Assembly (NCBI GenBank): GCA_949358305.1
Contig: OX442315.1
Span: forward strand, 930,001-994,000
Origin: Strigamia acuminata
Taxonomy: Eukaryota; Arthropoda; Chilopoda; Geophilomorpha; Linotaeniidae
Direction: 5' to 3'
DNA: 64,000 bases
Position 1 is the stretch's first letter, and every line of letters starts with the position of its first letter. Below, piece by piece: positions 32,193-42,691 of the stretch. The position numbers and the translations under genes were made by a program. The notes beneath the pieces were generated by a model that saw only the letters and a list, made by a program, of their open reading frames with translations, did not search any database and was not told the origin of the DNA.

Positions 32193-33270
32193 AGAAGTAG
32201 CTAATGCTACATCGGAGATTTTATTTATGGATGTAGACACAACTTGTCTTGAAATAGCCACTAGTCATAGTGGCGGAGTAGAGGAAAATCTGCAAGAAAT
32301 GACGGAGCAATTAAAAAATCTGACATTGTTTCCTCACAAGTGCTACACGAAGAAATTCTGTAGACTTCGCCGACTCAACAGAGTCATAGGCGGCAATAAC
32401 TTGCACAACATTACTTTGGGTAATAATAAAGATGATCCTCGAATGAAGATCACAATTGGTGGGCTCACCTACAACGCGCTCATGGATACAGGAGCATCTC
32501 AATGTTACATTGGAGAACAACTTTTGTCTGAAACTCAGGCTCTGCCGGAATTTTTGCAAGAGGTTCCCAGAAACATGTTGGTTAACGCTGTAGGCGTAGC
32601 ACACAAGCCTGTCGGACAAATAACTTTGTGCGTGCAATGGGCTGATGAATTTACACCAATGAATTTCATCGTTTTGGCAAAACGAGTTTGTGGCTTGATA
32701 CTTGGTCACAATTTCATGCGCAGACAGAAAATTAGTCCGCATCCACATCTACAAGAGTTCTCTTGTGCAGATAAACCTAATTGGTCCGCCCCTTATGAGT
32801 CGGAAGAAGCCAATTTGGCCCTTGCCCCGTTGAATCGAATTACTTTCGATTATTTAGGAATGTCATCCACTCTCAACTCAATTGAGTTAACAGACACTCC
32901 TGTGTTGACTTGGGATGAGAAATTAGTTGAGGAGAGCGACTGCACTCCAGAACAACGACTAGCACTTCGCGAAGTGGTTAACTCAATACCGAATGTATTT
33001 CGTGATCAAGTTGGGTGCACTAACGTGACCCAGCATCGTATTAAGTTCAAAGAAGGGCATTCATTGCCCAAAATGCAGTATAGAATGTATAACCCGGCCA
33101 AGAGAGCCATTATGACCAAACTAGCTGCAGAACTTGAACAGGATGGACTTATTGAAAAGGCCAAAGGGCCATTTATAAGTCATCCAGTCATCGTTGCGAA
33201 GCCTGACGGCTCGTATAGGATGTGTATTGACTACCGAAGTCGAGAAGAAGGAAGAGAAAAATTCGACTGA
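32158..33270 (+). pseudogene. Element B pol: protease and truncated RT
   Basis: Entered from gag by -1 frameshift. Counting from Met 32227, the aspartic protease has D87 in ALMDTGASQC and a later GLILGHNFM motif. The RT start is recognisable (ISHPVIVAKPDGSYRMCIDYR, near 315-336). Directly after CIDYR the similarity to C1 pol stops and ten unrelated charged residues lead to a TGA at 33268-33270. The rest of pol is deleted; the acidic tail could come from the end of a third ORF like that of C1. Confidence 0.9.
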
Positions 33271-33956
33271 CGTCGAAAAGAAAGATTAGAAAGGACAAAT
33301 TAACGTTCGTTATTTTTCCGAGTGGAGATTTTTATGACTAAAAATACTCCAAGTGTTTTGTTGTGTTATTCGAAATTACTTAAGAAATATTCTCACGAGT
33401 GTTGTGTTTGTTTGGTTTCAAGATCTTGAACTAATTATTTAAATATTCATAAGAATATAGTTGATTTAAAATTGGATTCAATTTAATTTGTTTGTTTTCG
33501 AATTCAATTTGGATGTTTATTTGAACTAATCATATTAATATATGTTTGTTTGATTTATTTACGAATTTCATAATTATTTGTGGAAATTGTGTTTGTTTTG
33601 CTTTGATTGAAGCGTTGAAGAATTTCAAGTTGAAATTCGTTAATTTTTTAGGACAATCGTAATGAAAAATTAGTAGTTTAGATTTTCGATAAATAAAGTT
33701 TTGCATAAATTTATTTTTATTGATTATCTTGTTGATTAATAAGCTACGAATAAGTTTATTTGACGGAGAAAATAAAATTTCTATCGAAATTAGTTTTCTC
33801 GAATCGGGTGACGAAGTTTCTGAAAGAAATAACGTGATTAAGTTTAATAAAATACTTACCCAGTGGATTAATTCGATAGAATTAGGTGAACATTTCTTAT
33901 ACATTAAGAATGACAATTGAAGAGTTAGTAAACTCTGTGCTTGTCACCGGGGGATG
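33271..33956 (+). other. Element B 3' region with polypurine tract
   Basis: A+T-rich, no supported ORF. The purine run in CCGGGGGATG (33947-33956) precedes the 3' LTR and matches the AAGGGGGATG before the C1 3' LTR. Confidence 0.75.
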
Positions 33957-35696
33957 TGTGATGATTACAAATCCGTATTTATCAATGTTCACAATAGATG
34001 GCGCTGTTTACCAAACGCGCGTAATTCAAACTCGATAAAAATAAAAAGTGTGATAAATAATTATTTAGACACGGTGAATAAAATAAGACTATTTTATTCG
34101 ATATAAACTAAGTATTATTTACTTGACAATGTTGATTCTATCGAATCAATATCTACATTACTTACCTGTCGAAGGGAACCAATCGGACCCTTTCGGACCC
34201 CAACTGGGCCCATCTGGACATAGTCATATATTAGGTCCGGACTAGTGACGCACGAATCCGCCGATTCGTATGCTGATTGGCTATCGCCAAACTAGTAGTT
34301 CTACAGAACTATATAAGCTTCAGTTTCTCACCTCTCACCCCCCTGGCTTGATAACTGTAAATGTCTGTAATTGAATTGTTGTTATCGTTTGATTTCACTT
34401 TCTTATCGACACATCAGGCCACCTCAGCTCTCCACAATCGGTATTCATTACTATTGTTATTGTTGTTGTAGGGCCTTTTCGGGAAGGCTAACTCCGGTAA
34501 TAGACATGCATTCGCATGAAATGGCCCCGTAACGTTAGCCAGCTGTTCTACGGGACAGTAGGATTTCGTACGGTGGCTTAATATAACGGTCGTATACAGT
34601 ACGACCTTGCTAAATGAAAGTAGGTCCCTCAGCTAACTGGCCTCAGTCCGCTGCAGGATGGTTGTTGTAAACAGCCCACGCAGGTTCCCGTCTTTCTACG
34701 ATTGGTCCTTCCGCTCGTTAAAAGTCGGTAAAGACCTAATGCACAGGTAACACGCCGGGTTGGTAGCCCGTGAGTAATATCTAAAGATGTTGCGATAAAA
34801 CAACTACCTGGATAATGGTAATCCAATGGCAGTGGCCAATTAATATTTTACCCGGTGCTCGATCAGTGGATCCCGCCATCGTAAGGCATGCTGGCGGATG
34901 GAGGAGTCAAATCCTCCCGCGATAGTTCTCTCGACCGTCGTGACAATCCCCGCCCCATCGTACCCTCCGGGTTAGTAACCCGTGAATGATATATAAAATA
35001 TATCGTGTTAAACAAATTACTCGGGCATTGGTAATCCTGTATTGGCAATATTTTTTAAACCCGGTAAGTCCATAGAAATGTTTACCTGGTGGTTGGTACC
35101 ACCGATAGCGAGTTAAAGCACACAATTAAATACTCGGCGCCTGATCACGCGATCTTGTCGTCGTAAGGCATGCTGGCGGATGGAGTCTCAACAACTCCCG
35201 CAACGTTCTCTCAATTGTCGTGACGGTCCCCGCCCAATTAATATTTATACAACAATTCATTTGTTGTATTCCACTAATTACTTTACTTTTATTCATTTGG
35301 AAAAAGGAATATTCTGCTGAATATTCCTACTTATGCGAAGGACTCTTCGCATTATTAGATACTCGAGCTGCGGACCAAATACGTCTCCGTAGCGATATTT
35401 GTGACGATGCCGCAAGTCAGCCGTATCCCTTTGGCTTCGCCCGGATCCTGAACCAGTTGATGCCGCCCGTTTACACGCGTCAAGAACCCAATTATGTTAT
35501 CGTTAATATTTAGTAATAAATATGTTATGTCACACTAAAACTGTAAGTTACTTCTACTTGATCACATATTCATGTTTGTAAAGGCTTCCATAGCTTATCT
35601 CGGTTAGGTTGTTGCTAAACTTAGCAACGTCTTGTATAAACCGAATTATCTATCTTAAAAGGACTAATAAATTAGCCCAAAAGTAGAATCGTCACA
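33957..35696 (+). repeat. Element B 3' LTR (1740 bp)
   Basis: Exactly the length of the 5' LTR, with roughly fifteen visible substitutions and no indels. The CTCF-like motif is at 33996-34004. Confidence 0.94.
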
Positions 35697-35863
35697 TGAT
35701 GTAACATGTTCTCTGTGTTGTTCTTAGTAGTGAATGGTGTCCAAACACCCTTGGTCTTCATGTGGTCATGAGGCAATCGACCACCACTCAGTTTTTTGGG
35801 AATCTCATTGTAAGGTGCCTTTCCGAGTGCCACGCTCATAAACACCTCCCAAAGATAGGTCAT
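35697..35863 (-). pseudogene. Possible host gene fragment, unknown
   Basis: On the minus strand a frame from Met 35863 reads well up to the edge of the element B LTR. It contains YLWEVFMSVALGKAPYNEI and later GGRLPHDH. WEVF followed by GKAPY and GGRLPH loosely recalls the region after the catalytic core of tyrosine-kinase domains, but there is an insertion in the motif and the rest does not fit. A TTTAGCAG acceptor-like sequence is just upstream. If the 4-bp duplication is collapsed, the frame continues for a few codons into 27069 and below and then stops. It may be a final exon or a pseudogene. Confidence 0.3.
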
Positions 35864-36100
35864 TGCACACTGCTAAAGTTCAATAGGTGCGTTCAATTTG
35901 CGAAAGGAAAGAAGAATCTTTCCTTTCGTTACTTTCGCCACCGGAAGTGACGCCAAAAACGTCATTATTTCCGAAAGGAAAGTGGCCGAAGTCACTTTAG
36001 CCAAAGGTAGCAAACCGGTTACTTTTCTTTCTTTCACTTCTACTTTCGTGATCGGCGCATGCGCAATAGTCAGCCATACCAACAATCAAAACGATTACGG
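35864..36100. other. Non-coding segment with hairpins
   Basis: The sequence at 35901-35928 forms a perfect 11-bp stem (CGAAAGGAAAG with CTTTCCTTTCG). GAAAGGAAAGTGGCC and related purine strings recur to about 36000. No gene is seen. Confidence 0.5.
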
Positions 36101-36290
36101 GTGAAAATGTTCGTTTTAAGGGTTAAAATTTGTTTTATGGGTGAAAACGGTTGTTATATGCGTGAAAACTGTTGTTATACGGGGGAAAACGTTTGTTTTA
36201 CGAGTGAAAACGTTTGTTTTATGGGTGAAAATTAGTTTTTGAGGTAAAAACGTTTGTTTTAAAAAATAAATTTTTTGTTTTACTGGTGAA
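36101..36290. repeat. Degenerate tandem repeat, about 25-bp unit
   Basis: About seven units with the core GTGAAAACGTTTGTTTTA occur in a row, strongly T/A-biased. Reading frames through it are an artefact of the repeat. Confidence 0.75.
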
Positions 36291-36453
36291 AACGGGGTTG
36301 GACCTATTCCGCCCGGCCCAAAACCGCCCCTGGGTCCATTTCCGCCCCATCCCAATTCCGCGGCGAATTTCCCTATTTAAATTAAATAAAAATTATTTAA
36401 ATAAAAAAAAATATAATACAATTTCGCAGAGCCCAATTTCGCCTAAATACATT

Positions 36454-36585
36454 GCGGAGTGGAATTGGGACGCGGCGGAATTGGGACTGGGGCGGAATTG
36501 GGACTGGGGCTGAATTGGGACTGGGCGGAATTGGGACTGGGGCAGAATTGGGACTGGGGCGGAATTGGGACTGGGCGGAATTGGA
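36454..36585. repeat. G-rich tandem repeat, 18-20 bp unit
   Basis: Six to seven units of GGCGGAATTGGGACTGGG with small length changes. The G runs give long repetitive frames on both strands that are not genes. Imperfect degenerate relatives lie upstream (36300-36360) on the other strand. Confidence 0.85.
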
Positions 36586-36739
36586 TTGCATCAAGCCACA
36601 GAACGTTTACAACGACCCAAACGGGATCGCTCGGACGGACGGTGACGGAGTGTCGAATAAAACAGTGTACGATCACAAAATCACCAAAAATTCAACTTAC
36701 TCGCCACCGGCGAAGAGAACGTTGCGGATTGTTGTTTGG

Positions 36740-36979
36740 AGTTCCCGTCCAAGATTTATTTGGACTGAAACAACTACAAGCCGAGATGGACATTTTAAGC
36801 GAGGACGATTTGGTCAACGTAAAACGCGTTTTGCTCAATCCGCCGATGGATTTGACGATGCGCGAGGAGGAAATTCTCTCTTGCAATCGTTCCAGACGTT
36901 CGCGGCCAAATCGTCCTAGCTTAAAATGTCCATCTCGGCTTGGAGTTGTTTCTGTCCAAATAAATCTTGGACGGGAACT
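36740..36979. repeat. Long imperfect palindrome, 75-bp arms
   Basis: The arm at 36740-36813 (from AGTTCCCGTCCAAGATTTAT) is the reverse complement of 36904-36979 apart from about four mismatches; the loop is about 90 bp. The B2 LTR starts at the next base, 36980. One strand of the left arm and loop can be read as a peptide with LSEDDLVNVKRVLLN, so a gene fragment may be involved. A foldback element or an inverted duplication are alternatives. Confidence 0.8.
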
Positions 36980-38623
36980 TGTGACGGTTATAAAACCGTA
37001 TTTTCCCAGATTTAACACCAGATGGCGCTATTTTGACTAAAAGCGCGCATTTTCGGATAAATTGCGAGAATTATAATTAATTGTGATAATGGTGTGAATA
37101 AATATAAGTTATTTATTAAACATGATAAAAGTATTATTTACTTGAATATTGATTCTACCGAATCAATATTATATTTTATATTTACGTGTTGAAGAGAACC
37201 AATCGGACTCTTTCGGACCCAGTCTATATTAGGTCCGGACTAAAGTGACCCACGAATCCGTGGATTCTGACATCTGATTGGCTAACGCTAATCCTTCTGT
37301 TCTAAAGAACTATATAAGCTCTGGTTTTCCACCAGACCTTCGGCTTGTTTTCTGTATGTTTGTATGTATTGTTGGTTATCGTTTGATTTCTCTCTTTCTT
37401 ATCGACACATCAGGCCCCCTCGACTCTCATCCTAATGGATATTGTCGTTGTAGCGTCATTTCGGGAAGACTAAACAAATGGTCCCGTAGCGTTAGCCTGC
37501 TATCTTAAAAGATAGCGAGAGTTCGTACGGTGACATAGTATAATGTTCCTATACAGTAGGCCTTGCCAGATGTAAGTGGGCCCCTCAGCTAACTGGCCCC
37601 AGGTCGCGGTAAGGATGGCTGTTGTATATAATCTCTCAGGTTCCCGTCGTTCTGTGGCTGGTCCTTCCGTACGTTAAAGGTCGGTAAAGGGCCAATATAC
37701 AGGCGACACGCCGGGTTGGTAGCCCGTGAGTAATATCTAAAGATGTTACGTTAAACAATTACCTGGATCATGGTAATCCAACAGCGACAGCTGATTAATA
37801 TTTACCCGGTGCTCGATCAAAGGATCCCGACATCGTAAGGCATGCTGGCGGATGGAAGTGTCAAAGCTTCCCGCGATTGTCCTTTTGACCGTCGTGACTG
37901 TCCCCGCCCCATCGTATACTCCGGGTTGGTAGCCCGTGAACAGTATTCCAAATACTGTGCTAAACAAACTACTCGGGTATTGGTAATGCCGATCTGGTAG
38001 TCCCCCAGGAACTGTTTACCCAGTGGTTGGTACCACTGAAAGCGACTTGACGCAGAAAACAAATACCCGGCGCCTGATCACGAGATCTTGTCGTCGTAAG
38101 GCATGCTGGCGGATGGAGTCTCAACAACTCCCGCGATGGTCCCCTCGACTGTCGTGACTGTCCCCGCCCATAGAATAACAATATAACAATTCATTTGTTA
38201 TATTACCCTAATAATAATGTTTTGTTGATTTGAACACGGAATATTCTAATGAACATTCCCGACCAAATACGAAGGATTCTTCGTATTAATAGATATCCGA
38301 GCTGCGGGACCGAATACGTCTCCGTAGCGCTAACTGTGACGATGCCGCAAAGTCAGCCGCACCACTCGAACAGCATCGCCCGGAACCTCAACCAGTGTAG
38401 CCGCCGTTACACTTATCCAGAACCCCAACCCAGTTGTAATGTTAATAAACATGTAATTATATCACACGAAAATCGTAAGTTATTATATTTGATCACATAT
38501 TCGCGTTGTACAGACTTCCGTAGCTTATCTCGGTTAGGTTATTTCTAGTTGTAGAAATGTCTTGTTTAAACCGATTTATCTCTTATAATGGCTAATTATT
38601 CAGCCAAAAGTAGAATCGTCACA
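36980..38623 (+). repeat. B2 5' LTR (1644 bp)
   Basis: Ends are TGTGACGG...CGTCACA. A TATA box (TATATAAG) is near 37311. It shares with the B LTR the tandem units with GTAAGGCATGCTGGCGGATGG, the hairpin TTGATTC/GAATCAA near 37146, and AGATGGCGC at 37020-37028. Confidence 0.88.
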
Positions 38624-40655
38624 AGTGGAGGTTCTACCGAGATAGGCTGCCTAAGTTTTAAATAAAATACTTTGAAGTTTTGTGTGTCTATTGTGAATTC
38701 GAATGGTGTAACTTTTACGGTGATTTTTTGTGTGTAAAATAAGTTTCGAACGGAATTTATATTCGTGTCTAATATATTTTATTCTGTTTTAAGCGCTTTA
38801 CAAGATACTAAATGTAATTCACTTGCATTTCCGATTTTCCGCCGAAGAAATTGTATGTTTTATCAAACTAATAATTTCCTACCGCGTGGTCAGGCCTAAT
38901 GATCAGACCACGAGAATTGGAAAATCTTGCCCGAACTTGTCGCTGTTACGTCTGCCCGTGTAACGTCGTTTTGCCGTCGTCAATCCGATGAAACGCGTGG
39001 TCAGGCCTATTGCGAAAAGTTCAAACATTTCTTTTTCCCCGAAGGAAATTCAGATTTGAATTCCAAATTTTATCGGTTGTTTTAAAGTAAGACATTAATA
39101 ATTGCGTATTTTGTGTTTGAGATTTCAAGTTAAACCTAATTTTATTCGCGTGAATGAAATACAAGAAAATTGATATTTTCGCAGGAATTAAAATTTATAT
39201 TTTATTTCAAAACCAGTTATTCTATTTACAAACCTGATTTACATTGAAATGTTTTGTCAAAGTCATGATTTTAAGTCGTTAAAATCCAAATCTACGAATG
39301 GAATGCCGTTCGAATTTAGTGAAGACATTTTCGCTACCGAGTTGCCTAGCGACCTGAAGCACGGTGTTCCGCCGAGAAGCCACCGAGAACCAAACGTTTC
39401 AGTGCGCTTTCGTTGGGAGGTTTATAATTAATCTTTCCGTGGAAATAAGTTTTAATCGAAATGCATTTCTATCTGAATGTGTTTATTTTGTTTAGTGTGT
39501 GATTAAAATCACAAGCGAAGGTATTTTTCTTCTATCTTTATTTGTAATTTTCCGTTGAAAATTCGAATTCGCCGTAAAATGATTATTTTTCCACGTGGCG
39601 AGGCCTAAAAATCTCACCACGGAATGTTTGAGTTCTAATCCGAACTTATCGTTGTCTTGTCCGTTCACGAAACGTCTAAATCGTCGCCGTTACGATCGAA
39701 TGCGCGGTCAGATTTAAAAACGAGAAAGTTTAAGTTTCCCAAAAGAATTCGAGTTCGAATTTAAAGTAAGTTTCGTACGAAGTTTATTTATGTCTAAATC
39801 ATCTAATTTTGTTCTTGTGATTGAAATCCTAAAGAACGATGAGTGTATTCACTTCTAAAAAGTATTTTCGGTAGAGAATTCGAACGGTGGTATAAAATAA
39901 TTATTTTACCATGTGGTAAGGCCTAAAAATCCTATCACGAGAATTGGAGAATCCAATCCGAATTCGACGTTGTTTTGTCCGTCTGGACAACGATGATTTG
40001 CCGTCGTAGTTACAAAGAAACACGCGGTCAGGCTTAAACGAAGATTTAACCCCGAAGGAATTATAATTTTAATTCCAGTTTTATTGGTTGTTTTTAAATA
40101 AAAATAACCTAAACTACTAAATTCCGTTTGGAATTTCAAAGCTTAAGTTAAAAAGATTATCAATAATTTTAAACCTAATTTTATTTTGAAAAATAAAAAC
40201 AAGACAAGTTGGTAAAGGTGAAAGAATAGGTTTATTCGAGTTAAAAAGTTTATTTACAAAATAGATGCATACCTGATTATCTTTACATTTTGTGATTGTA
40301 TAATCAAACCCTGATTTTAAAATGTTGAAATCCGAATTTTAAGAGAATGGAAAATCGTTCGAATGTACGATTCCGGCGAAGCCATTTCGCAGCTGTGTTG
40401 CCTAGCAACCAGAAAAGCGCAGTGTTTTGCTGAGAAGCCGACAAGAATCCAAGCGCTTTCCTAAATTGTTGCCTAACAATTCAATCGACGTGAATTTGGT
40501 TTATATAAATAAATCTGGATTTAACCTAAAAGAGTAAATAAGTATGTTTTTAATAAAATTTTATTTATTTCGGTTTATTAAAATAAATCGAATGATACGA
40601 TTAACTGGAAAAATTTCAGTTGAAAGAACGTTGCATCTTTTTAAATTCTAATTTT
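38624..40655 (+). repeat. B2 leader with repeated hairpin blocks
   Basis: A tRNA-Gln primer site (TGGAGGTTCTACCGAGAT) is at 38626-38643. Three homologous blocks follow, starting near 38881, 39590 and 39908. Each contains a stem of the type CGTGG...CCACG closing a loop with AGGCCTAA, then AGAATTGGA-like and CCGAACTT-like text. A TTGCCTAGC motif recurs near 39340 and 40400. No convincing ORF is present; the ORF near 39249 is short and lies within a repeat. Confidence 0.75.
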
Positions 40656-42428
40656 TGTGACGGTTTATAAGTGCTATTTATTAATAACACGGTCGAATTC
40701 TAGGTGTTTTCGGTCAAACCCGCATTTGTCAATGCTCAGAGTCGCCACTAGATGGCGCGATCACATTTCAGCGGTAAATTGAAATACGAGTTAAAACCTT
40801 GCAAATAAATATAAGAATATATTTATTAAGAATGAAACGAAGCTGTATTAGTATTAATATAAATATATATTAATGGTTATTGTTCACACTAAGTGATGAA
40901 GAAATCTCTAGTTCAGCAGAAAAGGAGATTTGGTAATCCATCGATCGACCGACCGATGTGATTGGTGGATCCATTTCCGGTCCTGGGTATCCAGTTCCGG
41001 TTGTGGTGAGAATTAGCATATTGCTCCTCCGTATCCACTTCCGGTGATACGGGATTGGAAGGATTCGTGGAACCAATGTTCCAATTGGATAACTGGATTA
41101 ATCCCTAATCCAGTTAGGTGATATAAACCCGAACAATCGCCCGTTCGGCAGCTCTGTTTGATTATTTCTGTTTGGTATTGTTACTTAAGAAATATGATTC
41201 ATTGTTCACGTGGAAGACCGTTTAGTTCTTTGGTTCTTTGTTGATTCGTTCGCAAAGAACCGCGGCATGATTCTACCGAATCATGCAACCACCGGCAATT
41301 GAAGCCGACGTATTGGATTGTTATGTTGCATACATGTTTCAATTTACGGTCTCGCCGAGGAGAACCTGCCTTCTGTGCAATTCAGTATCCTCCGGGCAGG
41401 ACTGAGTGGTCATTTTCGGTATGAACGCATTCCGTAACCGTGAGTAAGCACCGGAACTGTTGAGAGTTGGTTCCTTCACCTGATGGTGCCAAAGCAGTCT
41501 GTTTTACAGTAACCACGAGTAGCACCAAGTGTTTGGCAAGCTGATTCTCATGGTATTCGGTGCCAAAGTAGTCGGTTTGTTATTAGTACCGCGAAGGGCT
41601 AAACTGCTGTGCGGAGCCGCAAGCTATCGACTCCTGTGTACGTGATACCGTCAATCGCTAGACGAACGACCGTGTTGCGACGCAGGGGACGCTTGATACC
41701 GTTCTGCATGGCAAGGCGTATTCTCTATCGACGGCAATTGTGTGTTGCGACGGGAAGTCTAATATGTTTCTCTTCATTTGTAAACAGCAAACAGATCTAA
41801 CTTGAAGACAAGTTAGATCACCCAAATCAGAAGATTTGATCACCAATTACACGAAGACTCGAGAGAGTAACAAAACAAGTTGATAACAACTTATCAGCGA
41901 AATATCTGAATAAAGAACAAACTCACAACACTTATGAATTAAATATAATTCATAATCGGAATATTGATAAGTAAATGAACACATTTACTTACACCAATAT
42001 CCAACCTCAGTTGTGGCGGTGCAGACAAAGTCAACCGCAAGGCTCAGATCATTCGATTTATCGACGTGCGATAATTTACACAAGCGAACCAAGGAACCAG
42101 CGAAGCCGTATCGGACTCCCGGATACAGCCATCCGGCTTAGATGACATCTATAACCAGGTCGAGCGATGGGGAAACCGCTCCCGCATCTCGGACACGTAA
42201 TGTTATTATTTTAGGGCCAATCTGCCACTCGATTGTATAGTTTAATAGCCAGTTAACTTGCCAAATATCGGCATTAAGTCCTATGTATAAACTCAGCTCA
42301 TTTTTCTATTGTTTACCAACAATAAACTGTCTTGTATTTATCTCTTGTATTATATTCACTGTGTTATTATATTTGCGATCTATTCCCGGTACCATTGTTA
42401 AATGGGAGTTGTGGTCGTCACCGTCACA
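40656..42428 (+). repeat. C1 5' LTR (1773 bp)
   Basis: Ends TGTGACGG...CGTCACA. TATAAA is at 41122-41127 and AATAAA at 42321-42326, so R would be about 1.2 kb. CCACTAGATGGCGCG, a strong CTCF-like sequence, is at 40745-40759. The hairpin GCATGATTC/GAATCATGC is at about 41265-41287, and GGTGCCAAAG occurs twice near 41483 and 41560. Confidence 0.93.
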
Positions 42429-42430
42429 CG

Positions 42431-42448
42431 TGGAGGTCCCACCGAGAT
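42431..42448 (+). promoter_or_regulatory. C1 primer-binding site (tRNA-Gln)
   Basis: TGGAGGTCCCACCGAGAT follows the LTR after two bases and is the exact complement of the tRNA-Gln 3' end as I recall it. Confidence 0.85.
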
Positions 42449-42673
42449 TAGGTTGCAATTAAATTCGATTGAATTGCAACAGTGAATATTGGAGATAAAT
42501 ATTTAAACTAAAAAGATTTAGTTAAAAACAGACAAGCAGATTTTCAGTTTATATTTTCATGTGAGAAGTTAAACTGATGAAATAGAAACGTGTAGTAGAT
42601 TTTTCCTTCATCATTTTCGTCTGAAAATTTAAAGGACTATCAACCTATCACCCGTGGAACACTCCATCACACG

Positions 42674-42691
42674 TGGAGGTCCCACCAAGAT
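42674..42691 (+). promoter_or_regulatory. Second primer-binding-site copy of C1
   Basis: TGGAGGTCCCACCAAGAT, one difference from the first site 243 bp upstream, again preceded by TCACACG as at the LTR end. A third, degenerate copy starts near 42923. Confidence 0.8.

Larger units (their letters stand above)
27070..35696 (+). mobile_element. Ty3-type LTR retrotransposon B, internally deleted
   Basis: Two 1740-bp LTRs (27070-28809 and 33957-35696), about 99 percent identical by eye, flank a leader, gag and a pol that stops early in reverse transcriptase. TGAT directly precedes the 5' LTR (27066-27069) and follows the 3' LTR (35697-35700), a 4-bp target duplication (5 bp, ATGAT, if the LTR end is set one base inwards). 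RT core, RNase H and integrase are absent, so the copy could move only with help from a complete relative. It is related to element C1 (shared protease and gag motifs). Confidence 0.92.
36980..40655 (+). mobile_element. Element B2: 5' LTR and leader of a second family-B copy
   Basis: A 1644-bp LTR, a tRNA-Gln primer site and about 2 kb of leader are present; then the C1 5' LTR begins, so gag and all that follows are cut off by the C1 insertion (and lost or outside the window). The LTR is clearly diverged from the B LTRs but colinear with them, so this is an older or distinct subfamily. Confidence 0.85.

Noticed and set aside
33530-33920. ORFs of 128 and 66 codons in the B 3' region
   Set aside because: A+T-rich, low-complexity composition (Ile, Asn, Lys, Ser); no motif; opposite strands of the same non-coding sequence.
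36459-37040. 193-codon ORF with Gly/Trp-rich repeats
   Set aside because: The first part is the 18-20 bp tandem repeat and the last part runs through the palindrome into the B2 LTR.
42431-42448. tRNA gene fragment
   Set aside because: Only 18 bases match a tRNA end, at the standard primer-site position after an LTR.
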